DNA of 36,657 nt from a virus: the IMG/VR virus record IMGVR_UViG_3300037427_000695, positions 1-36,657 of that record. The stretch is one strand, 5' to 3'. Every line of letters begins with the position of its first letter. Position 1 is the first letter of the stretch. The notes beneath the pieces were generated by a model. That model was not told the origin of the DNA and did no database searches. It saw nothing but the letters and a program-made list of their open reading frames with translations. A program made the position numbers and the translations under genes. Below are positions 25,275-33,589 of the stretch, piece by piece.

Positions 25275-28200
25275 ATGCCACAACAGACTAACCTGAATAT
25301 AAGTCCTTATTACGACGACTTTGACAGGACAGACAATTACCATAGAGTTCTATTCAAGCCAGGATATCCTGTCCAAGCTCGTGAATTGACTAATTTACAG
25401 TCAATCATGCAGAATCAGGTTGAACAGTTTGGTAGTCATATTTTTAAAGAAGGGTCTGTTGTAGTTCCTGGTGCTTGCCATTATGATGGGCAGTACTTTT
25501 GTGTTAAGTTAGATCCTACACATTTAGGAACAGATATTGAAGTATATTTGCAAGATATTGTTGGGAAAAGAATTAAAGGAGAAACATCTGATGTAACAGC
25601 ATTAGTAGTTAATTATATCACATCTGAAACTTCTACCGAAAATCATCCAACTCTTTATATAAAGTATTTGCGTCCAGGTCCAAGTGGAGATTTCCAGTAC
25701 TTTGAAAATTCTGAAAATCTATTATTAGAAGAACAAGTTACTTATGGGAATACCACTTTAGGTGAAGGGTCATCATTTGCTTCAACTATTTCTATAGATG
25801 CATCAACAATTGGTACTTCTGCTAGTATTGGAGATGGTGTTTATTTTGTAAGAGGTGCTTTTGTAAGGGTTAATCAACAAACAATAATTTTAGAACAATA
25901 CCATAATGCTCCATTCTATAGGATTGGATTGCAAGTAGTAGAAAAGGCAGTTAATGCTAAAGAAGATCCAAAATTATATGATAACGCAAAAGGATATTCT
26001 AACTATGCTGCTCCAGGTGCAGATAGATTAAAAATAGAACTTGTACTTACTAAGAAAGAGACTGAGGAAAAGGATGATACTGATTTCATCGAATTGATGA
26101 GAGTCAGGGCAGGTAGAATTGAAACATGGATAAAGAGAGATCCCCAATATAATATGATAAGGGATTATATTGCTAAAAGGACATTTGATGAATCTGGGGA
26201 TTATACTGTAAGTCCATTCTTTGTTAATGTTAGAAACAGTTTAAATGATAGAAAGGGTAATGATGGTTTGTTTTATGCTAACGAACCAACTGTAGAAGGA
26301 AATACTCCTAATGATGATTTAGCATGTGTTAAGATATCACCAGGAACAGCATATATTAAAGGATATGAATTTAAGACTTTTGGTACAACTGTAGATGTAT
26401 TAAAACCCAGAACAACTCAAGAAGAGTTTAATAGAGAATCTTTTGCTCTTCAAATGGGTAATAGTGTTACAGTTAATAATGTTTCTGGTATTACTACATT
26501 TAGAAACACTATTGATCTTCAATTAGCAGATGCTACTGGTTCTGGTAAAACTAAAATTGGTGAAGCAAAAGTATATAATTTTGGTTTAGTTGATGCTAGG
26601 TATGAAGATGCTGCAACTGATTTTGATCTATTTTTATATGATGTTCAAACATATACTACATTAGATCTAAATGACTATGTTTCTAGTAATGAAGTAAATG
26701 CATCTGCTTATCTTAGAGGAAATCAAAGTGGAGCAACTGCATACGCTGTAAATGCTGGTGCTGGATCTAGTACTCTTACAATAACTCAAACATCTGGTGT
26801 GTTTCAACCAGGAGAGCAGATCATTGTAAATGGTAAGGAAGAGAATGTATCTAGAACTGTTGAGAAGGTAATTACTTATGATATGAATGATGTTACTAGT
26901 TTTGCACAATCTGGTAATTCATTCACTGCTGATAAAAAGTTATATGGTAAAGTTCCATTTGGATTTAATGCTACTGATCAAGTAAGAATAACAACTGGTG
27001 GTGTAGTTACTTCTCCAGGAAGAACCTTTGAAAGGTTCCAACCAGGTGATATTATTAGATATCAGATACCAGGTAATAGTAGGATTCAACAGAATGTAGT
27101 TGAAGTAGTTGCTAATACTGGTGCTAATATGACAGTTAGAGCAATCTCTTCTGTCACTAATTTGTATAATGGTGCTCTTCCAGGTTCTACCTATGAGGGT
27201 CAAATTAGAATAGGTGAACAGGATTTAGTTTCTAACGATGGTGGTGGATTGTATTTAAGACTACCTGCTACCAATGTTGCTGATATAGACTTTACTGGAT
27301 CTGAGATGATTTTCTCAGAACAAGTAACTGGTGAATCCACAGATGCTAATGGTGTTCTTGTAGTTAGTACAAGTTCTATTGATATAGATGATATTAATTT
27401 TGTAGCATTTGACCAAGAAAGATATCAAGTACAATACTCCAATGGTAATATTGCTGAAATTGATCAATCTCAAGTTGAGGTTGCCACAAATACTTTGACC
27501 ATCAACGGTCTTTTATTCAGTCAATCAGGTGTTAGAGTTAATGTTACTGTATCCAAAAAGAATATTAAGAGTAAAGTTAAGTCTTATCTTAAGAGTCAGA
27601 CAACTGAGATCATATATTCAAACAATTCTGGATCAGGAACTAATGCTAGTTCTACATTAAATGATGGATTAACTTCTAAGCAATTATATGGAACTAGAGT
27701 TCAAGACGAGCATATTTGTTTAAATCATCCAGATGTAAGTGAAGTTGTAGCAGTATATGAAGCATTAGATAATAATGCCCCTATTTTTGATAAGTTAATC
27801 TTTACATCTACTGATTCTATATTATCAGAAGCTATAGTTGGTGAAGATATATTGGGAGCAACAACAAATGCTGTAGCAAGAGTTGTTTCTGTTGATGCTG
27901 GTAGTAGTTCTATAAGTGTTGTTTATAGAACAGCAGACAAGTTTAATCTTCTAGAACAACTTAATTTCCAAGATTCTAATACATCATCCATTCTTCAGGC
28001 AGTGAGTCCTGGAAAATATAGAGATGTTACAGATTTATTTGTATTAGATTCTGGACAAAGAGAGCAGTATTATGATTATTCTAGATTGGTAAGATTTGAT
28101 AATAGTTATATTCCATCTAGAAAATTATCTATTGTATTTGATAGATATGAAATCCCATCTGCTGATACTGGAGATATATTTACAGTTAATAGTTATGACG

Positions 28201-31200
28201 CAGAAAGATTTAATCATGATATTCCTTTAATAGGAATTAATAAAGTAAGAGCAACTGACACTTTAGATTTTAGACCTAGAGTATCAGAATATAGTCCTGC
28301 ATCTGCTTCTTTCTCTCCATTCTATCAATCTAGTAGAATATTTAATGATGAACCTAAAAGGATAACAACTCCTAATGAATCAGCAGAATTTGGATTCAAA
28401 AATTACTTAGGTAGAATTGATAAGTTAATTATGAAGACTGCTGGTAATGTAATTGTAGCTAAAGGAACTCCATCAAATAAACCAAAACCACCTGCTGATG
28501 AAGTAGATGGAATGACTATTGCAGTCATTACTATGCCAGCATATCTTTATGATATTAATGATTCTGCAGTTTATTTAATGGATAATCGCCGATACACAAT
28601 GCGTGATATTGGTAGAATTGAAGATCGTGTAGGAAATTTAGAAAAGGTTACTTCATTATCTTTACTTGAGCAAAAGGTTGCTACTTTACAAGTTAAAGAT
28701 GCAGACGGACTTGATAGATTTAAGAGTGGTTTCTTTGCAGATTCATTTAAATCATCTGATTTTGTTGATGTTTCATCTCCAATAGATGTTGATGTTGATA
28801 AGGGAGAATTAAGACCTCTTAATGATCTTAGTTCTGTTGATATGCAGTTGTTGCCTTCTACGCAACTACCACCAGAAGAATTAGATTTATCGCAAGATTT
28901 TGCACTTCTGGATAACAATACCAGAAAGACTGGTAGAATGATTACTCTTAATTATGAAGAAGAAGTATTTGTTAGTCAGGATTTTGCTACTAGAGTTAAT
29001 AACTTAAACCCATTCCTTGTTCATAAATTTAAAGGTGATGTTACTCTAAACCCATCTAGTGATAACTGGATTAGTACTCGTAGATCTAGAACTTTACAAA
29101 CACAGACCATTAGAAGAACTTCTTATGATACCAGATTATCAGTAAACAATATTGATGGTGGTTTTGGTGACGATGAGTTGAGGATGTCTGAAAGTAGTGG
29201 AGTAAGAAGTGTTGAAAGGGATGATATTAGATCAGAAAATACTTATATTGCTAGTGAAACTTTTGATCCTTGGTGTAGATCAAGGAATGTAGCATTTAAT
29301 GTTCAGTGTTTAAGACCATTTAGTAGATATTTTATATTCTTTGATCAAGTAGGAACAGTTGATGTGGTTCCAAAAATTATTGGAATTACTAATGTAATTG
29401 GAGCATTTTCTGTTGGTGAAACTATTACTGCTTTAGTAGGTGGTGAAACCTTCAGATTTAGACTTTGTAGACCAGATCACAAAGAAGGTCCATTTGCAAA
29501 TCCAACTAGAGTATTTGAACAGAATCCTTTAGATAGAAATGAGACTTTACCTACAGCATATTCTCAAGGTTCTACAGTTATCAATATTGACTGTAACGCT
29601 TTAGCAGCAGCTGCACAGGGAGATTTCTTTGGATTCCTTCCTATTGGAACTGTAATTGCAGGTGAAACTAGTGGTGCTCAAGCAACTATATCTAATGCTG
29701 GTGCTCAACAGGGTGCTGGTCTTGAATTAAGAACAGACGCATATGGTGATGTTTACGGTGCTGTATGGATAAGAGACCCAGAAAGGACACCAACACCATT
29801 AGCAAGGATTAGGTCTGGTGAAAGAGAATTTAAGGTTACATCAAGTTCTACTAATGCTACTGGACTAAGAGGTAGTACTTTAATATCTTCTGGTGCTGCA
29901 ACATACACTGCTGTAGGAACTACAAGAAATGTACAAACAGATGTTAGAGTTACTACTCTAGAAACTACGACGATTGAGAGAAATTACGGACTGACCTTTG
30001 TTAACAGAAGGCCACCCCCACCTCCTGAACCTCCTGCTCCAGATCCACCAGTAATAATCGTCATGCCTCCTCGGACGGTGAGAGTTCCTGGACCCCCTGT
30101 ACCGAACCCTATACCTGGACCTCCAGTTCCTGGACCTCCAGTATTTGTTCCTGTACCAAACCCAATACCCAATCCTATACCTACTCCTGTGCCTACACAG
30201 GAAGCAAATGAGGATGACCCATTGGCACAATCATTTATGGTTGACCAGTTTGGAGCATATGTAACTTCGGTTGATGTTTACTTTGCAACAGTTGATACTG
30301 ATCCTTCTAGACCTGCATTCGTGCAGATCAGAGAAATGGAACTTGGTATTCCTAAGAAGGAGATTATCAATAAGGATGCTATTGTATTCTTAAATTCTGC
30401 AGAGATTCAAACATCAGTAGATGCTTCTATTGCGACACATGTGACATTCCCGTCACCCGTGTATCTGAAACCAGCAACTGAATATGCTTTCATTGTTGGT
30501 GCTCCTGCTAATGGATATGAGATCTTTACAGCAGAAATGGGACAGACGGCACTGAATGCTCAGAATCTTCCGACTGCTGCTGGTAGAGTTTATGCTAACC
30601 AATTCTTAGTTGGTAACATGTTCAAGTCCTCTAATGGTCGAACATGGACTCCATCTCAGTTTGAGGACTTAACATTTAAACTGTATCGAGCTAAATTCAC
30701 TTCTGATGATGGTGTTATAACCTTCCAGAACCCTCCTCTTAGATCGAACAACGCAACATTACCACCATTGAATACAGATCCAATACAGGCACTTCCTAAG
30801 AAGGCTGCTGTTGGATTTACGACAACTACAACTCCTGGTCATATAGGAACTGTATTTGTTCCTGGTAGAAAGGTTGGTGATAGTACTGCCACTTATCGAT
30901 ATGGTTATATCGAAGATAGGGGTGGTCCTGCAACAGGTGTTGTTGGAATCAATACAGGTGGACTCAATTATGGTACTCCACTTGCTGCTGTTAGAACCTT
31001 TAACATTACTGGTAAAGGTACTGGATTAAAACTTGGTGTAACAGTTGGTGCTGGTGCTTCCGCTATTACTGCAGCAACGATATCTATTGCTGGTAATGGT
31101 TATAAAGTTGGAGATATGGTCGGTATTGTAACTGCTGATATGAGTGGTTCTGGTACTGGTGTTAGAATTGGTATTAACTCCATTAATGGATTAGATACTC

Positions 31201-32660
31201 TATATCTAACTGGAATGCAAGCAGAAGAATTTACTGCTGGTGCTAATCTAAACTACTTCCATGAAGCTGGAACTGTTGTTGATTCTGGTCAAGATGTTTA
31301 TAGGTATGATGCTACAGGTAGCATTTATACTGGAGAATATGCAAGAATCAATCATTTCAATCACGGAATGTATGGTATTGGTAATAAGGTAGAGGTTAGT
31401 GGTGTTGAACCCAATACTTTACCATCAACATTATCTACATTAGTCAACTCTACTACAACTAGCGTTTCTATCGCTGACAGTACTGGATTTGATGTATTTG
31501 AAGGAGTACTTGTTAGTGCTGCTAATACTGGTTATGCTAAGATTAATAATGAGGTTATTTCCTACACAACTGTTGGTATTAACACTCTAAGTGGTATTGT
31601 TAGAGGAGTAGATAATACTCAGTCTATCAATCATTCTGAAGGTTCTGTCATTAGCAAATACGAATTTGCTGGTGTATCATTAAGTAAGATTAATGCAGAG
31701 CATGATGTATCACCTTTAGAGAAGAAGATGGATGATTATGTCATCAAAGTTGATAGAGGCGGTAGATCTGCTGATAACGGCGGTCTCAGTATGCCTCAGT
31801 TAGGATTCAATGCTGAGATATATGGTGGTGGTGCTAATGCACACGCTTCTAAGAATATCCAGTATAATACTATTGTTCCAGCATTTGATGTTACTACTCC
31901 AGGTGCAACAGACTCTGCAGTTGTTAATGTAAGAACTGTTAGTGGAACTAGTGTTGATGGTAATGAAACATCATTTACTGATCTTGGATTCTTACCATGT
32001 GCAGTTAATCAAGAGACTAAATTACCAAGTACTAGAATCGTTGCTTCCGAAGTTAATGAGAAGAATAGTCTTACTTCCTTATTCAGGAATAAATCTTTGA
32101 CAACAAGGATTGCTATTTCTAACGGTGGTAATTTCTGGAGTTCTCCTATGTTGTGTTTAGACACAGCAAATGTTCAGTTCACTTCAAGTAGACTTAATAA
32201 ACCAATTGGTAATTATGCTACTGATCCAAGAGCTAATGTTCTAACAGGAGATTTACATACCTCATATTATCAATCAAAGATAATAAACATCAAACAACCT
32301 GCAACTTCTCTTAAAGTTGTATTCGATGCATTTAGACCTGCATCAGTTGATTTTAGAGTTATGTACAGTTTGGTAAGAGGCGACTCCAGTGAAATCGAAC
32401 AGAGTTTTGAGTTATTCCCAGGATACTCAAATAGTGTTGATACCACGGGTGATGGCTTTGGAGATACAATGCTTGACTCTGCTGCCAATGATGGACAAGC
32501 AGACAAGTTTATTCTTCCAGCATACAAGTGGAATGAGTATCAGTACACTAGAAATGATTTGTCACCATTTACAGGATTTGTTATTAAAATCGTGTTAAGT
32601 GGAACAAACCAAGCTGATATTCCAATCATTAAGAATGTTCGAGCACTAGCATTAGCATGA
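25275..32660 (+). CDS. large DUF4815 tail/baseplate protein (2461 aa)
   Basis: The N-terminus (LNISPYYDDFDRTDNYHRVL, FKPGYPVQARELTNLQSIMQ, NQVEQFGSHIFKEGS) is the hallmark of the DUF4815 family of cyanophage structural proteins, and this domain probably covers the first 500-600 residues. Later parts include a short coiled coil (RIEDRVGNLEKV, near residue 1120), a proline-rich hinge (about 1579-1642), then a conserved module starting DPLAQSFMVDQFGAYVTSVD. The C-terminal third has GTGY-like units and an EVISYTTVGINTLSG element similar to one near the start of the giant protein. Its place after gp8 is that of T4 gp9/gp10, so a fibre-anchoring role in the outer baseplate is plausible. The stop overlaps the next start (ATGA). 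Confidence 0.85.
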   Translation: MPQQTNLNISPYYDDFDRTDNYHRVLFKPGYPVQARELTNLQSIMQNQVEQFGSHIFKEGSVVVPGACHYDGQYFCVKLDPTHLGTDIEVYLQDIVGKRIKGETSDVTALVVNYITSETSTENHPTLYIKYLRPGPSGDFQYFENSENLLLEEQVTYGNTTLGEGSSFASTISIDASTIGTSASIGDGVYFVRGAFVRVNQQTIILEQYHNAPFYRIGLQVVEKAVNAKEDPKLYDNAKGYSNYAAPGADRLKIELVLTKKETEEKDDTDFIELMRVRAGRIETWIKRDPQYNMIRDYIAKRTFDESGDYTVSPFFVNVRNSLNDRKGNDGLFYANEPTVEGNTPNDDLACVKISPGTAYIKGYEFKTFGTTVDVLKPRTTQEEFNRESFALQMGNSVTVNNVSGITTFRNTIDLQLADATGSGKTKIGEAKVYNFGLVDARYEDAATDFDLFLYDVQTYTTLDLNDYVSSNEVNASAYLRGNQSGATAYAVNAGAGSSTLTITQTSGVFQPGEQIIVNGKEENVSRTVEKVITYDMNDVTSFAQSGNSFTADKKLYGKVPFGFNATDQVRITTGGVVTSPGRTFERFQPGDIIRYQIPGNSRIQQNVVEVVANTGANMTVRAISSVTNLYNGALPGSTYEGQIRIGEQDLVSNDGGGLYLRLPATNVADIDFTGSEMIFSEQVTGESTDANGVLVVSTSSIDIDDINFVAFDQERYQVQYSNGNIAEIDQSQVEVATNTLTINGLLFSQSGVRVNVTVSKKNIKSKVKSYLKSQTTEIIYSNNSGSGTNASSTLNDGLTSKQLYGTRVQDEHICLNHPDVSEVVAVYEALDNNAPIFDKLIFTSTDSILSEAIVGEDILGATTNAVARVVSVDAGSSSISVVYRTADKFNLLEQLNFQDSNTSSILQAVSPGKYRDVTDLFVLDSGQREQYYDYSRLVRFDNSYIPSRKLSIVFDRYEIPSADTGDIFTVNSYDAERFNHDIPLIGINKVRATDTLDFRPRVSEYSPASASFSPFYQSSRIFNDEPKRITTPNESAEFGFKNYLGRIDKLIMKTAGNVIVAKGTPSNKPKPPADEVDGMTIAVITMPAYLYDINDSAVYLMDNRRYTMRDIGRIEDRVGNLEKVTSLSLLEQKVATLQVKDADGLDRFKSGFFADSFKSSDFVDVSSPIDVDVDKGELRPLNDLSSVDMQLLPSTQLPPEELDLSQDFALLDNNTRKTGRMITLNYEEEVFVSQDFATRVNNLNPFLVHKFKGDVTLNPSSDNWISTRRSRTLQTQTIRRTSYDTRLSVNNIDGGFGDDELRMSESSGVRSVERDDIRSENTYIASETFDPWCRSRNVAFNVQCLRPFSRYFIFFDQVGTVDVVPKIIGITNVIGAFSVGETITALVGGETFRFRLCRPDHKEGPFANPTRVFEQNPLDRNETLPTAYSQGSTVINIDCNALAAAAQGDFFGFLPIGTVIAGETSGAQATISNAGAQQGAGLELRTDAYGDVYGAVWIRDPERTPTPLARIRSGEREFKVTSSSTNATGLRGSTLISSGAATYTAVGTTRNVQTDVRVTTLETTTIERNYGLTFVNRRPPPPPEPPAPDPPVIIVMPPRTVRVPGPPVPNPIPGPPVPGPPVFVPVPNPIPNPIPTPVPTQEANEDDPLAQSFMVDQFGAYVTSVDVYFATVDTDPSRPAFVQIREMELGIPKKEIINKDAIVFLNSAEIQTSVDASIATHVTFPSPVYLKPATEYAFIVGAPANGYEIFTAEMGQTALNAQNLPTAAGRVYANQFLVGNMFKSSNGRTWTPSQFEDLTFKLYRAKFTSDDGVITFQNPPLRSNNATLPPLNTDPIQALPKKAAVGFTTTTTPGHIGTVFVPGRKVGDSTATYRYGYIEDRGGPATGVVGINTGGLNYGTPLAAVRTFNITGKGTGLKLGVTVGAGASAITAATISIAGNGYKVGDMVGIVTADMSGSGTGVRIGINSINGLDTLYLTGMQAEEFTAGANLNYFHEAGTVVDSGQDVYRYDATGSIYTGEYARINHFNHGMYGIGNKVEVSGVEPNTLPSTLSTLVNSTTTSVSIADSTGFDVFEGVLVSAANTGYAKINNEVISYTTVGINTLSGIVRGVDNTQSINHSEGSVISKYEFAGVSLSKINAEHDVSPLEKKMDDYVIKVDRGGRSADNGGLSMPQLGFNAEIYGGGANAHASKNIQYNTIVPAFDVTTPGATDSAVVNVRTVSGTSVDGNETSFTDLGFLPCAVNQETKLPSTRIVASEVNEKNSLTSLFRNKSLTTRIAISNGGNFWSSPMLCLDTANVQFTSSRLNKPIGNYATDPRANVLTGDLHTSYYQSKIINIKQPATSLKVVFDAFRPASVDFRVMYSLVRGDSSEIEQSFELFPGYSNSVDTTGDGFGDTMLDSAANDGQADKFILPAYKWNEYQYTRNDLSPFTGFVIKIVLSGTNQADIPIIKNVRALALA
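30009..30200 (+). repeat. proline-rich hinge in the DUF4815 protein
   Basis: About 64 residues contain runs such as RRPPPPPEPPAPDPP, GPPVPNPIPGPPVPGPP and NPIPNPIPTPVPTQ. The DNA is locally C-rich on the coding strand. Such a segment would form a stiff polyproline-like spacer between the N-terminal DUF4815 part and the C-terminal module beginning DPLAQSFMVDQ. Confidence 0.85.
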
Positions 32661-32854
32661 TCCCAGTAAAAGGACACCCTAATTTGTATAGGGATGAAGA
32701 AACAGGAGCTATCATTAATACTGATAGCTCTGGGTTTTCTGCGTATCAACAAGCAAAGTCTAAAAGAGCAAAGGAGAGAGAAGACATAGATAACATGAAG
32801 CATGAGATTTCTGAAATCAAAGACATGCTTGCAAAAATTACAGCAAAATTATGA
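32657..32854 (+). CDS. small coiled-coil phage protein, 65 aa
   Basis: The ATG overlaps the DUF4815 stop (ATGA). The protein starts MIPVKGHPNLYRDEETGAII, a start I associate with a small conserved protein of T4-like cyanophages, and ends in a charged heptad-type helix (EREDIDNMKHEISEIKDMLAKI) likely to oligomerise. No function is established. A perfect 9-bp hairpin followed by a T-rich stretch lies within its first 90 bases. The next small gene overlaps its stop as ATGA. Confidence 0.7.
   Translation: MIPVKGHPNLYRDEETGAIINTDSSGFSAYQQAKSKRAKEREDIDNMKHEISEIKDMLAKITAKL
32706..32738 (+). terminator. intragenic terminator-like hairpin
   Basis: GAGCTATCA (32706-32714), loop TTAATAC, then TGATAGCTC (32722-32730) form a perfect 9-bp stem followed by TGGGTTTTCTG. 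The shape resembles a Rho-independent terminator, with a modest U tract. It sits inside the 65-aa gene about 50 nt past the DUF4815 stop, so it could attenuate the long late transcript or protect its 3' end. Confidence 0.45.
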
Positions 32855-33018
32855 GAGATCCACACAAAGAATTTTTAAGATTTCATTATGGTGAAGAAGC
32901 AGGTCCACAGGATACTTCTAATCTAACTGATATTGAATTAATAAGAGCAGACATAGATACTCTTCACAAAAAGGTTGATATGCTAGTGGTAGAGATAAAG
33001 AAACTAAATACCTTATAG
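32851..33018 (+). CDS. small hypothetical coiled-coil protein, 55 aa
   Basis: The ATG overlaps the previous stop (ATGA). The peptide begins MRDPHKEFLRFHYGEEAG and ends with a helix (LIRADIDTLHKKVDMLVVEIKKL) bearing a heptad pattern. It is similar in layout to its neighbour: a short polar head and a C-terminal coiled coil. The two may pair. I do not recognise a family. Confidence 0.6.
   Translation: MRDPHKEFLRFHYGEEAGPQDTSNLTDIELIRADIDTLHKKVDMLVVEIKKLNTL
33003..33010 (+). promoter_or_regulatory. weak late-promoter-like box
   Basis: ACTAAATA matches the T4 late consensus TATAAATA at 6 of 8 positions and lies 36 nt before the start of the 111-aa gene, the spacing seen for the better copies. 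It is within the end of the preceding gene. Support is limited to motif and position. Confidence 0.3.
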
Positions 33019-33038
33019 GATAATAGTAAGCATAGCAG

Positions 33039-33374
33039 ATGGCAATTTTTGTCTCTAATTTGCAGATTGAACAGGGAACTGATTTTGAGCACTTATTTGC
33101 ACTTGGTGATAATGATAATAATACTACCCTGAATCTAGCAGGTTTTACAGCGTCAGCACAACTAAGAAAATGGGCAGGTAGTACAAACTATGTTGCCTTT
33201 GCTTCGACTATATCTAGTCCATTGGAAGGAGAGATCCAGATCTCAATGGCATCTACTATAACAACCGACATAAAACCTGGTCGTTACCTTTATGATGTTC
33301 TTTTGAATGACGGTACTAGTAAGGTAAAAGTCGTTGAAGGAATGATCAATGTTAGAGCAGGGGTAACAAGGTAA
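33039..33374 (+). CDS. small virion-type protein, probable Ig-like fold (111 aa)
   Basis: The protein starts MAIFVSNLQIEQGTDFEHLF and continues with alternating strands (LNLAGFTASAQLRKW, EGEIQISMASTIT, GRYLYDVLLNDG, KVKVVEGMINVRAGVTR). This resembles the small beta-sandwich proteins placed before tail fibres in many phages (BppU N-terminal-like). It is likely a fibre- or baseplate-associated structural piece. The next gene starts on its stop codon (TAATG). Confidence 0.65.
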   Translation: MAIFVSNLQIEQGTDFEHLFALGDNDNNTTLNLAGFTASAQLRKWAGSTNYVAFASTISSPLEGEIQISMASTITTDIKPGRYLYDVLLNDGTSKVKVVEGMINVRAGVTR

Positions 33375-33589
33375 TGCCTTCTTTACGAATTGGTACTGGC
33401 AGCCAAGTTAAGGTTATTGCCAGCGGCTCCTTAGGGGGAGGCGGTGGAGGAGGTAAACTAGTTTTACTTTCTGATGTTAATGCCAATAATCTAGCAAACG
33501 GTAGTTTCCTAGTTTATGACTCAGCATCCGCTAAATTTATAACGCAAACTAACTTACCATCCACCACAATTGATGGAGGGGAATACTAA
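33374..33589 (+). CDS. small glycine-rich fibre-associated protein (71 aa)
   Basis: The ATG overlaps the previous TAA. The protein has SLRIGTGSQVKVIASGSL, a run of seven glycines, then KLVLLSDVNANNLANGSFLVYDSAS. The LSDVN...LANGSFLVYD pattern is common in phage tail-fibre N-terminal or repeat segments. The poly-Gly linker is flexible and could join two small beta units. It is co-translated with the tail-fibre gene, whose ATG overlaps its stop. Confidence 0.65.
   Translation: MPSLRIGTGSQVKVIASGSLGGGGGGGKLVLLSDVNANNLANGSFLVYDSASAKFITQTNLPSTTIDGGEY

Noticed and set aside
29958-30230. Minus-strand frame rich in Trp/Arg/Tyr opposite the proline hinge
   Set aside because: It is the complement of the CCN-rich proline codons; its composition is an artefact.
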